A stretch of DNA of 28,079 bases, from positions 1 through 28,079 of IMG/VR virus record IMGVR_UViG_3300028025_001476; one strand, written 5' to 3'. How positions within the stretch are numbered: the stretch's first letter is position 1; every line of letters begins with the position of its first letter. Made by a program: the position numbers and the translations under genes. Below are positions 1 through 9,062 of this stretch, in pieces. The stretch comes from a virus. The notes under the pieces were generated by a model. The model made no database searches. It saw nothing but the letters and a program-made list of their open reading frames with translations, and was not told the origin of the DNA.

Positions 1-2
1 GC

Positions 3-857
3 GACGATGGACTTTATCCGAAATGGGATGGACCCTCTTTATTTAAGAGACGCTCTGAAGTTGCGCCATCTGTCTGGGCTATGGTCTACCAGCAAGAAGA
101 CGTCGTTGAGAACTCAATCTTCTCACCAACCTGTGTCGCAGGTTCCGTCAACGGAATGCGAAAACGAGGACCGCTAAAGCCAGGAGTCCCAGGACATCCT
201 AAGCACGCAGAGTCCACCTATACGGTAATCGGACTTGACCCTGCTATGGCTGGTGCCACAGGCGCGGTAGTAGCAACTTACAATCGCGCTGATGGCAAAA
301 TCTATGTTTTAGATTGCGTCAATATGACTGACCCAACTCCAGCCAAGATTACAAACTTGATTGAAGAGTGGGTACCTAAGTACAAGCCACAAGAACTACG
401 TATTGAAATTAACGCCCATCAGAAGGCTTACGCCCTAGATGATGATTTAAGAAACTACCTGGCATCCTACGGATGTCAACTCAACTCACACTTTACTGGT
501 AAGAACAAGTGGGACGTAGGATTTGGTGTAGCGTCAATGGCTTCGCTATTTGGCAATACCCGCGATGGTAGATTCCAAGATAACAACATTATTGAACTCC
601 CAAGCAATGAAGGTTCTGAAGGTCTTAAAACTTTAGTACAGGAACTCATTACTTGGAAACCAGATACTAAAAACCCTACAGACTGCGTTATGGCTTTATG
701 GTTTGCGATTATTCGTATTCGTGAACTTATGCAAACATCTTCACGAGTAGGGCAATACCAACAAAACCGCTGGGCTACTAGAGCACAGAAGGCAAGCAGA
801 GGTTCATTAAACTTAGATGAAGCCTTTGCTGAACAATGGTCAGAAACTTACGGATAG
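3..857 (+). CDS. terL: Terminase large subunit, C-terminal part (5' end outside the window)
   Basis: This is the nuclease end of the DNA-packaging motor. The reading frame is open from base 3, so the gene begins upstream and the ATG at 81 is internal. The opening residues (LYPKWDGPSLFKRR, then VWAMVYQQED) look like the linker between terminase ATPase and nuclease. The RNase H-like nuclease follows: YTVIGLDPAMAG holds the first catalytic Asp (codon 237-239), LRIEINAHQKA a candidate catalytic Glu, and PTDCVMALWFA near the end the last candidate Asp. This is the pattern expected for a two-metal terminase nuclease. It cuts concatemeric DNA at the portal. The portal gene starts 7 bases after the stop, which is a standard packaging-module order. 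The family call is firm. The missing ATPase half and any small terminase subunit lie outside the window. Confidence 0.9.
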   Translation, partial: DDGLYPKWDGPSLFKRRSEVAPSVWAMVYQQEDVVENSIFSPTCVAGSVNGMRKRGPLKPGVPGHPKHAESTYTVIGLDPAMAGATGAVVATYNRADGKIYVLDCVNMTDPTPAKITNLIEEWVPKYKPQELRIEINAHQKAYALDDDLRNYLASYGCQLNSHFTGKNKWDVGFGVASMASLFGNTRDGRFQDNNIIELPSNEGSEGLKTLVQELITWKPDTKNPTDCVMALWFAIIRIRELMQTSSRVGQYQQNRWATRAQKASRGSLNLDEAFAEQWSETYG

Positions 858-864
858 GAACCCA

Positions 865-2646
865 ATGGCATTAACAATGGACCAGATTGCAGCACGAGTT
901 CAATCTCTGCGCTATCGCAACAGCGAACGTGATGCTCGCAACCTTGACGTCCTTGCAGTACGCAAGGGAAAGATTGCTGAAGTCTACCCAAACTTTTTCC
1001 CAGATGGCGTTGATGCCAACGTAGTAGCAAACTTTATTGACATTGTTGCCCGTGACTTATCTGAGGTAATGGCTCCACTGCCAGCAGTAAACTGCTCTGC
1101 AGCCAATGCTGTCAATGACCGTGCACGCTCTTTCGCTGATAAGCGCACACGTATTGCCTCAAACTACTTCCAGCACTCAGACCTTGCAGTACAGATGTAC
1201 TCAGGTGCAGACTGGTACATAACATATGGTTTCGTCCCTTTCATTATTGAATTAGACGAAGAAACAAAAATGCCGCGTATTCGCATAGAAAATCCGATTG
1301 GGGCTTACCCAGAGTTTGACCGCTATGGACGCTGTGTGGCATTTGCTAAAAGATATATGATGACCCTTGGTGAATTGGTTTCACAATTTCCTGAGTATGA
1401 GCGAGAACTGTTTGGTGCCCAAGGCTTCAAGCAGGACTTGAACGCTCAGATTGAATTGATTCGCTATTACGACAAAGACCAGTCAATCATTTATTTACCA
1501 ACAAAAGACAACCTAATCCTATCTATCGCTAAGAATCCTCTTGGCAAGATGATGGTAGTTGTCGCACGTAAGCCATCTGTTGATGGTGAACTACGTGGAC
1601 AGTTTGACGATGTACTAGGAATCCAACTTCTTCGCAACCGCTTCGCGTTGCTAGCAATGGAAGCAGCAGAAAAATCTGTACAGGCTCCTATTGTTCTTCC
1701 ACAAGATGTTCAGGAACTCCAACTTGGTGGAGATGCGGTTATCCGTACAGCCAACCCAGCAGGTGTTCGCCGTGTAGAACTTTCTCTACCACAAGGTGCA
1801 TTCCAGGAACAGTCACAACTTAATCAAGAACTTCGTGTAGGCACACGTTATCCTGAAGGACGTACAGGAAACATTGATGCCTCTATCGTCACTGGACAAG
1901 GCGTACAGGCTCTTATGGGTGCCTTTGATACACAGGTTAAATCTGCACAAGCAATCTTTGCTGCAGCACTTCGTGATGTTATTAGCATCTGTTTTGAAGT
2001 TGACGAAGCAATTTATCCAGAAGAAAAAACAATTCGTGGAGTAGATTCAGGTTCACCTTATGAAATTACATACAAGCCGACTAAAGACATCAAGGGCGAC
2101 TATTCTGCTGATGTTCGTTACGGTATGTTGGCTGGTCTTAACCCAGCCCAAGGTCTTATCTTTATGCTACAAGCACTTGGCGGAGGATTAATCTCCAAGG
2201 ATATGGCAATGCGTGAACTACCATTCACAGTAAATGTCACACAAGAACTTGAAAAAATTGAAATTGAAAATATGCGCCAAGCATTACTTGGTGGCATTAC
2301 AGCAATGGCTCAGGCTATTCCTGCGATGGCGACACAGGGACAAGACCCATCAGATATGGTTAACAAGATTGCTGCGGTAATCAAGGCTCGTCAAAAGGGT
2401 GTCTCATTAGAAGATGCTATTGAAACGACTTTTGCGCCACAGCAGCAAGTTCCTCCTGCTGGGGCAGCACCTATGGTTGAGCAACCGTCCCCTGCTCCCA
2501 CCGCTTCTCCAGCAGGAGGCGCTCCTTCTCCAGAGGGCGTAGAGATTCCACCACAAGAACAATCACCAGACATTATGAGCATTCTTTCAAGCCTCACCGC
2601 ATCAGGTGAAGCAGGTGGAAGCGTAAGAACAATCGCACGTAGATAA
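865..2646 (+). CDS. Portal protein
   Basis: This is the likely dodecameric portal at the capsid vertex, through which DNA enters and leaves. The 593-residue length, the position straight after the terminase, and the composition fit portal proteins. It has an acidic-basic N-terminal region (MDQIAARVQSLRYRNSERD), a central mixed alpha/beta body (GADWYITYGFVPFIIELDEE; IENPIGAYPEFDRYGRC), a helical region around residues 260-390, and a Pro/Ala/Gln-rich disordered tail from about residue 525. I chose ATG 865 over the in-frame ATG 817. The upstream start would overlap the terminase by 41 bases and has no good ribosome site, whereas 865 is preceded by GGATAGGAA. I identify it from context and overall pattern, since portals diverge strongly in sequence. 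Confidence 0.8.
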   Translation: MALTMDQIAARVQSLRYRNSERDARNLDVLAVRKGKIAEVYPNFFPDGVDANVVANFIDIVARDLSEVMAPLPAVNCSAANAVNDRARSFADKRTRIASNYFQHSDLAVQMYSGADWYITYGFVPFIIELDEETKMPRIRIENPIGAYPEFDRYGRCVAFAKRYMMTLGELVSQFPEYERELFGAQGFKQDLNAQIELIRYYDKDQSIIYLPTKDNLILSIAKNPLGKMMVVVARKPSVDGELRGQFDDVLGIQLLRNRFALLAMEAAEKSVQAPIVLPQDVQELQLGGDAVIRTANPAGVRRVELSLPQGAFQEQSQLNQELRVGTRYPEGRTGNIDASIVTGQGVQALMGAFDTQVKSAQAIFAAALRDVISICFEVDEAIYPEEKTIRGVDSGSPYEITYKPTKDIKGDYSADVRYGMLAGLNPAQGLIFMLQALGGGLISKDMAMRELPFTVNVTQELEKIEIENMRQALLGGITAMAQAIPAMATQGQDPSDMVNKIAAVIKARQKGVSLEDAIETTFAPQQQVPPAGAAPMVEQPSPAPTASPAGGAPSPEGVEIPPQEQSPDIMSILSSLTASGEAGGSVRTIARR

Positions 2647-2660
2647 CAAAGTAGGGGACA

Positions 2661-3203
2661 ATGACAACAATTATAGGGCTTGAATATAAAGACAGCGCAG
2701 TAATTGTTGCTGATAGTCAGACTACTGATGAGAGTGGAAGAATTTATTCTCATCCAGATATTAAAAAAATCGCCGAACGCGGTTCATTCCTAATTGCTGG
2801 CTCAGGTGAAGTTTTACCTTGCGATATAGCCCAACACATATGGGAGCCACCAGCAGTAACTAAGGCTGATTACAAAGACTTGTATCACTTTATGATTGCT
2901 AAGGCTATGCCATCTCTACGCAAATGCTTATCAGAGAATGGTTACAACTTTGATGAAGACAATAAAGAAATGCGTTTTCAGTTTATCATTGCAGTCGGTG
3001 GAGAAATATTTGATGTAGACCAAGAGTGTTCAGTATCTAAAACTGACACAGGAGTCTACGCTGCAGGTTCAGGTGCAGCATATGCACTTGGTGCACTACA
3101 CGCTGGAGCAGATGCTTACGAAGCAATGGAAATTGCAAGTAAACTTACAGCCTTTACAGCAAAACCTTATTATTCAAAAACACAACCTAAACATATTAAG
3201 TAG
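2661..3203 (+). CDS. Proteasome/HslV-like Ntn-hydrolase, candidate capsid maturation protease
   Basis: This 180-residue protein begins MTTIIGLEYKDSAVIVADSQ. After removal of Met1 it has an N-terminal Thr, an Asp at mature position 17 in ADSQ, and Lys-Lys at mature positions 34-35. These match the catalytic Thr1, Asp17 and Lys33 of proteasome beta subunits and HslV. The glycine-rich LIAGSGEV corresponds to the segment near the oxyanion hole, and GSGAAYALGALHAGADAYEAMEIA resembles the C-terminal helix pair of that fold. Such enzymes are N-terminal-threonine proteases that assemble in rings. No HslU or ATPase partner is seen. The gene sits between portal and head-protein genes, where phages usually encode the prohead protease, so capsid or scaffold processing is the likely job (inference). 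Ribosome site GTAGGGGACA lies just before the ATG. The fold call is strong and the role is not proven. Confidence 0.8.
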   Translation: MTTIIGLEYKDSAVIVADSQTTDESGRIYSHPDIKKIAERGSFLIAGSGEVLPCDIAQHIWEPPAVTKADYKDLYHFMIAKAMPSLRKCLSENGYNFDEDNKEMRFQFIIAVGGEIFDVDQECSVSKTDTGVYAAGSGAAYALGALHAGADAYEAMEIASKLTAFTAKPYYSKTQPKHIK

Positions 3204-3211
3204 GAGGAACA

Positions 3212-3691
3212 ATGGCGGGAAATGAGAACAGTGGCGGATTTCGCCCAAGTGCTCCACAAAACAATCCAGCAAATGTTAACCCTCTTGGCGGTAACGGACA
3301 GTCAGGACAGGCAAATCCAAATTACACAGGATTCGCTTATGGCGAAAATATGGCACTAGAAAATCAAGCAGGTTCAGCAACAATGGCTAAGGCTTCAACT
3401 CCAGCACCAAGTCAACCTGCACCAGCACAATCTATGAGTTCAGTAATGGGTGGATTAATGCCACTTGATGCGGAGTCACAAGATTCTCTTCCTATTTCAG
3501 ATGGTGTAGATATTGGTCGTGGACGCGGAAGCGAAGCCCTTCCTCCTGCTTTAAATTCAGATACACGTATAACTGAAAACATTGATTTAATGAAACGATA
3601 CCTACCTGACCTTATTGATGCAGCCCGACTACCTGGAGCACCTGACTCATATAAGCGTCTTGTTAACTATGTCAAGTCAAGGCTTATTTAA
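3212..3691 (+). CDS. Hypothetical head-module protein, disordered N-terminus
   Basis: I do not recognise this 159-residue protein. Residues 1-75 are low complexity, rich in Asn, Gly, Gln, Pro and Ser (for example QPAPAQSMSSVMGGLMPL), and probably disordered. The C-terminal 40 residues (ENIDLMKRYLPDLIDAARLP, then SYKRLVNYVKSRLI) look like two amphipathic helices that could bind a partner. A strong AGGAGG ribosome site overlaps the stop codon of the protease gene, and its own stop overlaps the start of the next gene. The coupling implies co-translation with the head module. A virion component, or a protease substrate or scaffold accessory, is plausible but not shown. Confidence 0.6.
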   Translation: MAGNENSGGFRPSAPQNNPANVNPLGGNGQSGQANPNYTGFAYGENMALENQAGSATMAKASTPAPSQPAPAQSMSSVMGGLMPLDAESQDSLPISDGVDIGRGRGSEALPPALNSDTRITENIDLMKRYLPDLIDAARLPGAPDSYKRLVNYVKSRLI

Positions 3692-3897
3692 TGAAATGGG
3701 TAGAAAATAACTTTTTTGACCATTTAGATAAGTTTGGCAACTCACTAGGTTATGAAAACTTTGGTGTTGCTGTATGCCTATCAATGGTTCCCTGGGAATC
3801 ACCACAAGACAGAGATGTATTTATTATGTCTTTAACTGGAGAGGATGTTAAAGGTGGAGAACCGTCAACATTTAATCCAGAAGGCGCGGTGATGTAG
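3691..3897 (+). CDS. Small hypothetical protein, 68 residues
   Basis: This small acidic, aromatic-rich protein begins MKWVENNFFDHLDKFGNSLG and has no family I recognise. It contains a moderately hydrophobic centre (FGVAVCLSMVPW) and an acidic C-terminus (GEDVKGGEPSTFNPEGAVM). The start codon shares one base with the preceding stop (TAATG), and its TAG stop overlaps the GTG start of the giant gene that follows. This double coupling is the main reason to accept it as real. It may be a chaperone or partner of the giant protein, but that is only inferred from position. Confidence 0.6.
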   Translation: MKWVENNFFDHLDKFGNSLGYENFGVAVCLSMVPWESPQDRDVFIMSLTGEDVKGGEPSTFNPEGAVM

Positions 3898-6800
3898 TGT
3901 CATTATGGAGCGATTTTCTTGATAATATTCAAGGTGCTGCAAAAACTGCAGGAAGCGCAGTAAGTGGCGTAGCAGGTGGAATTGCAAGTGGTGTTACAGG
4001 TACTGTAGGTGGACTCGTAGGTGGAGTCACAGGTACTGTAGCAAAATCTGGTGCATCTTTAGGTGCATCACAAATGTTTAAGGGACGACCTGACCTAGCC
4101 GCTGCTGCTGCTATTGGTGCAGAAGAGAGAACATCTCGTGCACTTGAAAAGGCTGGCATTACTCCTGTAGAAAAAACTGTGGCAAAGGTTGCAGACCCAG
4201 TTTTATATGTTGGTGAAAAAGCAGAAAAGTATGTTTTTAGCCCAGTAATTGCTCGTCCAATTTCTACTGCATTTTTATTAACTGACCCAAACAGTGTTCT
4301 ATACAATTCAGATAAACTTGGTCAAGGATTCCAGTTATCTGACGTAGTTGATGCATACAACAGAAGCGAAAAGGTTTCTCTTGGCGTATCAATGACTAAA
4401 TCAATGATAAATCCTCTTGCTGGAATTACTACACCAATTCTTGAGTCTGGTGGAATTGACCTATCTAATGTTGACCTATGGAATGACGAAGATGTAAAAA
4501 AGAATTTTCAAGACAACGTAGTTGGTAGATGGGTTACAGGAACATCTGACTTCATTATTAAGAATGTTGCTATTGCACGTGTTGGAACTACAGCATCTGC
4601 TTTAGCCAAAGCCGCTGCTACACGTTCTGGGTTAAACACATCACTTAAAGTTGGCGACATTAATGCTATGCCGCAGTGGGAAAAGTTAGCAACTGACCAT
4701 ATTGATTTTATTAAATCAAATGGTGCAACTGGTACTCGTTCTAATCTTGGAGAAGACATTCAGAGAATTGCTGAATCTGATGATTTAATCCTTATTAAAA
4801 ATACTATAGAGAAGTACAGTAATAATCCTAGACTTCTTCCATTGTTCAAAGAGACCAAAGACCCAGAGTTTGTAAGAGATGGATTTCTTGCTGATATTGG
4901 TTATGGTCCAGCAATAGAGCGTCTTGCATCAGCCCGACGTAGAGACGACTTGTGGTACTTGGCAGACGGAAACGCTGAGACACAAGGTGCATTCATAACC
5001 ACTGGTAAGGTCCCAGACTTTACTCCAGACCAGCGTGCTCGTTGGATGGGTGCATTTGATGATGCAATTGCTAAAGACCCTAAGAATCAAGAAATCTTTG
5101 ATGCATTCTTAAAGCAAGTTGAAAATCCAGAGACTGGCGTAATGTCTATTGAGCCAACATTCTTTGGCAAAGGATATAAGCCAGCAGAACCAATTATTGG
5201 TAAGGCTGCATTTACTGCAACACGTAACCGAGCAGCACAACTAAAGGCTGCAGCAATTCAAAGAGATTTCTCTAAGGTGGGTGGAGTTACACAGACAGTT
5301 CTAAGTTCTCGTGTTGGTGGACCTGTAACTGTTCTTATGCGTAATGTTGGAACCTATATGCCAAAGGGCATTGTTTCTTTTTCTGGTCTACGCCCATCTC
5401 AAGGCATAGATGAGTTAATATCAGTATTTGATGACGTTCCTTTGTTTACAAGGGGCGAAAAACTTATTACAATTTCAGAACGTACACCTCAGATTACTGT
5501 ATCTCAATACCGAACTCAAGTTATTGATAGATTTGTTTCTGCAGCAAACGATGGCGATAGAGCCAATGTAATTAAAGATTTAAACAAAGAACTTGCTAGA
5601 GTTGTTGCATACAACAGGGGCGTTTTTGACAACAATCTTATTGATGAATTTGTTGATGGACTAATGCAGAATGTTAACTCTGTTCACGGTCAATTACGCA
5701 GTACTGGTTTTGCATATGACCCATCTGGTGCTCGTATTGCAGTCAATGCAATTACTCAGCGCCAATTAGCCAACACTGAAGTAATGCTTCCATTTGGTCA
5801 ATTAGATAGAATGCTTCGTCGTGCTGAAAGACAAGAGCGTTCAAGGTTGACAAGTCTTCCAGCAGATACACTATCTATTACTTCTGCTGGAGCAAGACAA
5901 ATATTTGAGGCTGGTAACAAAGCCTTCTCTCTTGCTCAACTGTATCGTTTTGCATACATACCTAAGAACTCAATAATGGAACCAATTTTGTCTGCAACTA
6001 TGGCATCTGGTATGGATTTTGTCCGACCTTTGACAACACAGGCTAGCCGAGGCATACTTGATAGGTCAACTAATTTTATTATGCGTAATGTTGAGAAGAG
6101 CAAGACTGTTCTTCCTAGCCGTAAAAGAGAAATTCAACGAGAGATTAAAGCACTTCGTGACCAATATGATAGGGCTATTAATAATCGTGATGAAGCATTT
6201 CTTGAATACCAAGAGTTCTTCTCTGATACACCTACCGTATCTCCTTCTGCACGTCGTGATTGGTCTGATACCGTTAAGGCTGACCTTCGTGATGCAGAAC
6301 GCATTGTAGATGATATTGAGTCAAGACTGAATCAATATACTGTTGATTTTGGTAACAATAAAAAAATTGACGTACCAACTATATATGGACTACAACGCAG
6401 ACTTGAGGCACTAAAGAAAGCAAAAGACCCACGCTTTGGTGCAGACATTGCCAACGCACAAGCGGTTATTGCTAAGGCAACAGGTAACATAAATACTTTG
6501 ACACCTGAACTTAATGCTTTAAATAATGAAGTTGCTAGTGCATATACACGCTTGACCAGCATTATGGATGAGTTAGCACCTAAATTGCGTGAAGAAGCAG
6601 ACCTGCTTTCTATCGCAGAAAATCGTTATGCTAAAAAACCTATAATGCCACAGACCACAAAGGTAAGACTTAAGAATGGTCAGACATTTGATATGCCATC
6701 ATTTTCAAACCAACAATATCTTGGTGATGGCTATACAAGCGAAATTGCAAATATGTCAACTCGGACACTTGAGTTTCTTGGTAACAAGGCAATTGCTGGT

Positions 6801-9062
6801 AAGGTAAACAGAATTAGTCGCAAGACACCTGGAACACCTACAAAGCCAACTGATGTAGGTTATTTTGATGAACTTGCTTTTATTGTTAACAACCATATGC
6901 GTGGGGATATTCTTGTAGACCAAATCCTTTCAGGTTCTGGTCGTGAGTTACTTCTTAAGTGGGGTACTACAAAGCAGGGCGCCTCTTATGCTAAAAATAT
7001 GGGTCGTATGCCAGAGGATATTGTAGAGATTATTGACAACTCAATTTCATATGTTAATAGTTACCTACCAACAGCCCAGGCTCGCAGTATTGCTGCTGCT
7101 GGAAATGTTAAGGTTACAGACCTACAACGTGAACTTGCAGACAAACTAGATTCTATGGTTCCAATTCAACCATTAGATATTGAGTATGCAAACCCAACAA
7201 CTTTAGGTGGAACATTTAATCAAGCAATTGATTACTACTCATCAAAAGCGTGGCAACAACTGGCACGTCCAGAAAACATCTCTCGTGAAATATGGGGAAA
7301 TGTTGAGCACGTAAAGCGTACTACTCAGAAACTAGATTCTCTTGTAGCAAGTGGAGTAGAAGTAGACCTAGCAACTGCACTATCTGTGCGCCAGGCTGCT
7401 GCTGCTGAGGTTGTCAAGGAAGTCTCCAATGTCTTCTATACAATTCCACGTCAGCATCGTGCGTTGTATCTTGCTCGTACAGTGTCCCAGTTCCCTAATG
7501 CTTCTGCTAGTGGAATTTACCGATATGGTCGCTTCGCAGCAAAACAACCTACACGTGTTGCAGGATTCTTAAATAGTTACTATGGTCTATACAATTCATT
7601 TGGCGTAGATAAGTACGGTAACCCAGTTGAAGACCCAATGAAGGCTGAGTATCTATTAGTTCCAGGTTCCAAAGAACTAGGATTTAATAAAGGCAAGGGT
7701 ATTATTCTAAGCGCCCGTGCAACAAACTTTATTGCCAACTTGCCAGGTCCAGCCTGGATTGTCCCAATCGCAGTAGGTAAGTTATTAGATTCAAAGCCTA
7801 ACTCTCGTGATGTCATTAAAGATATTATTGATAATTCTATAGGTAAGGTTCCTAATTACTCATATGATGAATTGTTCCCATTTGGTGTAGAAACTAATAC
7901 TGCAAAGCAACTAAAGACAACATTTACACCTGCCTGGGCAAGAAATGTTCAGAGTGCATTTAGCAAAAAAGACACAGATTTAATGTGGATGCAGTCATAC
8001 CAGTCAGAGTCTAATCGTCAATGGATTCTTTATGATATGGAATTAGGTCCTAAGCCAACAGAAAAGTCAGTAATTGACGCAACTGAGAGTATATTCTTAC
8101 GCAAGGCTCGTACTCAATTCTTCTCACTATTTGGAAGCCCACAGTTTGTGGATACACTTCCAGATAGCATATATAAGGATTACTATTACACTCGTTTGAA
8201 TAAGTACAAGGCTCAGATTGACCCTGAGACCAACAAGCCATTTACTCAGAAAAAAGCCCTTGCTTTAGCAGAGGCTGATTTCCAAACTAATATGCGTCTT
8301 GCTGGTGGAAAAGACTTTCCAATGGACCGTCTATTCCTTTCTGTTAAGAGCAAGGTTGCAAACATACCTGCCAATGAAAAGGCTTACGATAGAATCTGGA
8401 ACGACTTCTCTGGTCTTGCAAAACAACTAGAAAGTTTAGACCCATCAACGGTTGCACTATTGACGGCTGATATTCCTGTTGAATATAATGGTCAAGTCAA
8501 AAAGTTTCTTGAAGACCCTAATACAACATTGCCTGGTGGCACGACTCTTAATGAAAAGTTAAGAACACCAAAGCAAATTGAAGAGGAACTAGAAAGAACA
8601 CGTGTGTGGAGAGCATACTCTGACTACAAGGAAGAACTTAACGCTGCAGCAAAAAAGGCTAACTATGCTAGTTACCGAAGTGTTCCTGAATTAAAAGAAT
8701 TAATGCAGCAACACGTAAATAACCTATCTGAGTACAGCACTCTATGGCGTAACGAGTACAACAAGAATGTTACTAGCGGAGATTCTGCCTGGGTTCAATC
8801 ACAGGGTCTTTATGAGATTGTTAAAAACGATAAGTTTATGAAACAGTTTGGTGATACACAATTTTGGCGTCAAGCCAAGGGCTTTTTGTCCTATCGTGAT
8901 TCTGTTGCCAAGGCTTACAAAGATGCTCCTACTGGTTCAAAAGGCAAAGTCCAGGAACAATGGGCAGACTACCTTGAGGGAACACTTGATATGTGGGACC
9001 CAGTAATGCAGAAGTTAATCTCACGATACTTTATTAATGATAATCTGAAGGAGAATAAGTAA
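3897..9062 (+). CDS. Giant 1721-residue protein, probable internal virion/ejection protein
   Basis: This is the largest gene in the window. It starts with GTG, overlapping the previous stop by one base. Residues 12-60 are Gly/Ala/Val/Thr-rich with repeated GVTGTVGG-type units, resembling a membrane-inserting amphipathic segment. The middle (about 730-915) is strongly helical and coiled-coil-like (SRKREIQREIKALRDQYDRA; ALNNEVASAYTRLTSIMDEL). The C-terminal third is a mix of helices and aromatic loops (SYYGLYNSFGVDKYGNPVED; NFIANLPGPAWIVPIAVGKL). I see no clear lysozyme, nuclease or polymerase motif. Very large proteins encoded next to head genes in short-tailed phages are often packaged in the capsid and ejected to build a channel or deliver an activity, as with T7 gp16 or N4 gp50. 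That role here is inferred. It is read together with the two proteins that follow. A tape-measure role is less likely because no tail-tube genes are present. Confidence 0.7.
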   Translation: MSLWSDFLDNIQGAAKTAGSAVSGVAGGIASGVTGTVGGLVGGVTGTVAKSGASLGASQMFKGRPDLAAAAAIGAEERTSRALEKAGITPVEKTVAKVADPVLYVGEKAEKYVFSPVIARPISTAFLLTDPNSVLYNSDKLGQGFQLSDVVDAYNRSEKVSLGVSMTKSMINPLAGITTPILESGGIDLSNVDLWNDEDVKKNFQDNVVGRWVTGTSDFIIKNVAIARVGTTASALAKAAATRSGLNTSLKVGDINAMPQWEKLATDHIDFIKSNGATGTRSNLGEDIQRIAESDDLILIKNTIEKYSNNPRLLPLFKETKDPEFVRDGFLADIGYGPAIERLASARRRDDLWYLADGNAETQGAFITTGKVPDFTPDQRARWMGAFDDAIAKDPKNQEIFDAFLKQVENPETGVMSIEPTFFGKGYKPAEPIIGKAAFTATRNRAAQLKAAAIQRDFSKVGGVTQTVLSSRVGGPVTVLMRNVGTYMPKGIVSFSGLRPSQGIDELISVFDDVPLFTRGEKLITISERTPQITVSQYRTQVIDRFVSAANDGDRANVIKDLNKELARVVAYNRGVFDNNLIDEFVDGLMQNVNSVHGQLRSTGFAYDPSGARIAVNAITQRQLANTEVMLPFGQLDRMLRRAERQERSRLTSLPADTLSITSAGARQIFEAGNKAFSLAQLYRFAYIPKNSIMEPILSATMASGMDFVRPLTTQASRGILDRSTNFIMRNVEKSKTVLPSRKREIQREIKALRDQYDRAINNRDEAFLEYQEFFSDTPTVSPSARRDWSDTVKADLRDAERIVDDIESRLNQYTVDFGNNKKIDVPTIYGLQRRLEALKKAKDPRFGADIANAQAVIAKATGNINTLTPELNALNNEVASAYTRLTSIMDELAPKLREEADLLSIAENRYAKKPIMPQTTKVRLKNGQTFDMPSFSNQQYLGDGYTSEIANMSTRTLEFLGNKAIAGKVNRISRKTPGTPTKPTDVGYFDELAFIVNNHMRGDILVDQILSGSGRELLLKWGTTKQGASYAKNMGRMPEDIVEIIDNSISYVNSYLPTAQARSIAAAGNVKVTDLQRELADKLDSMVPIQPLDIEYANPTTLGGTFNQAIDYYSSKAWQQLARPENISREIWGNVEHVKRTTQKLDSLVASGVEVDLATALSVRQAAAAEVVKEVSNVFYTIPRQHRALYLARTVSQFPNASASGIYRYGRFAAKQPTRVAGFLNSYYGLYNSFGVDKYGNPVEDPMKAEYLLVPGSKELGFNKGKGIILSARATNFIANLPGPAWIVPIAVGKLLDSKPNSRDVIKDIIDNSIGKVPNYSYDELFPFGVETNTAKQLKTTFTPAWARNVQSAFSKKDTDLMWMQSYQSESNRQWILYDMELGPKPTEKSVIDATESIFLRKARTQFFSLFGSPQFVDTLPDSIYKDYYYTRLNKYKAQIDPETNKPFTQKKALALAEADFQTNMRLAGGKDFPMDRLFLSVKSKVANIPANEKAYDRIWNDFSGLAKQLESLDPSTVALLTADIPVEYNGQVKKFLEDPNTTLPGGTTLNEKLRTPKQIEEELERTRVWRAYSDYKEELNAAAKKANYASYRSVPELKELMQQHVNNLSEYSTLWRNEYNKNVTSGDSAWVQSQGLYEIVKNDKFMKQFGDTQFWRQAKGFLSYRDSVAKAYKDAPTGSKGKVQEQWADYLEGTLDMWDPVMQKLISRYFINDNLKENK

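Noticed and set aside
817-864. Upstream ATG for the portal gene.
   Set aside because: It would overlap the terminase by 41 bases and lacks a ribosome site, whereas ATG 865 has one and portal-like sequence starts there.
7500-7640. Possible T7/N4-type RNA polymerase motif B in the giant protein (aromatic YYG after a basic helix).
   Set aside because: The expected Lys/Arg spacing is not met, and no convincing TxxGR, motif A or HD motif C was found in the rest of the protein.
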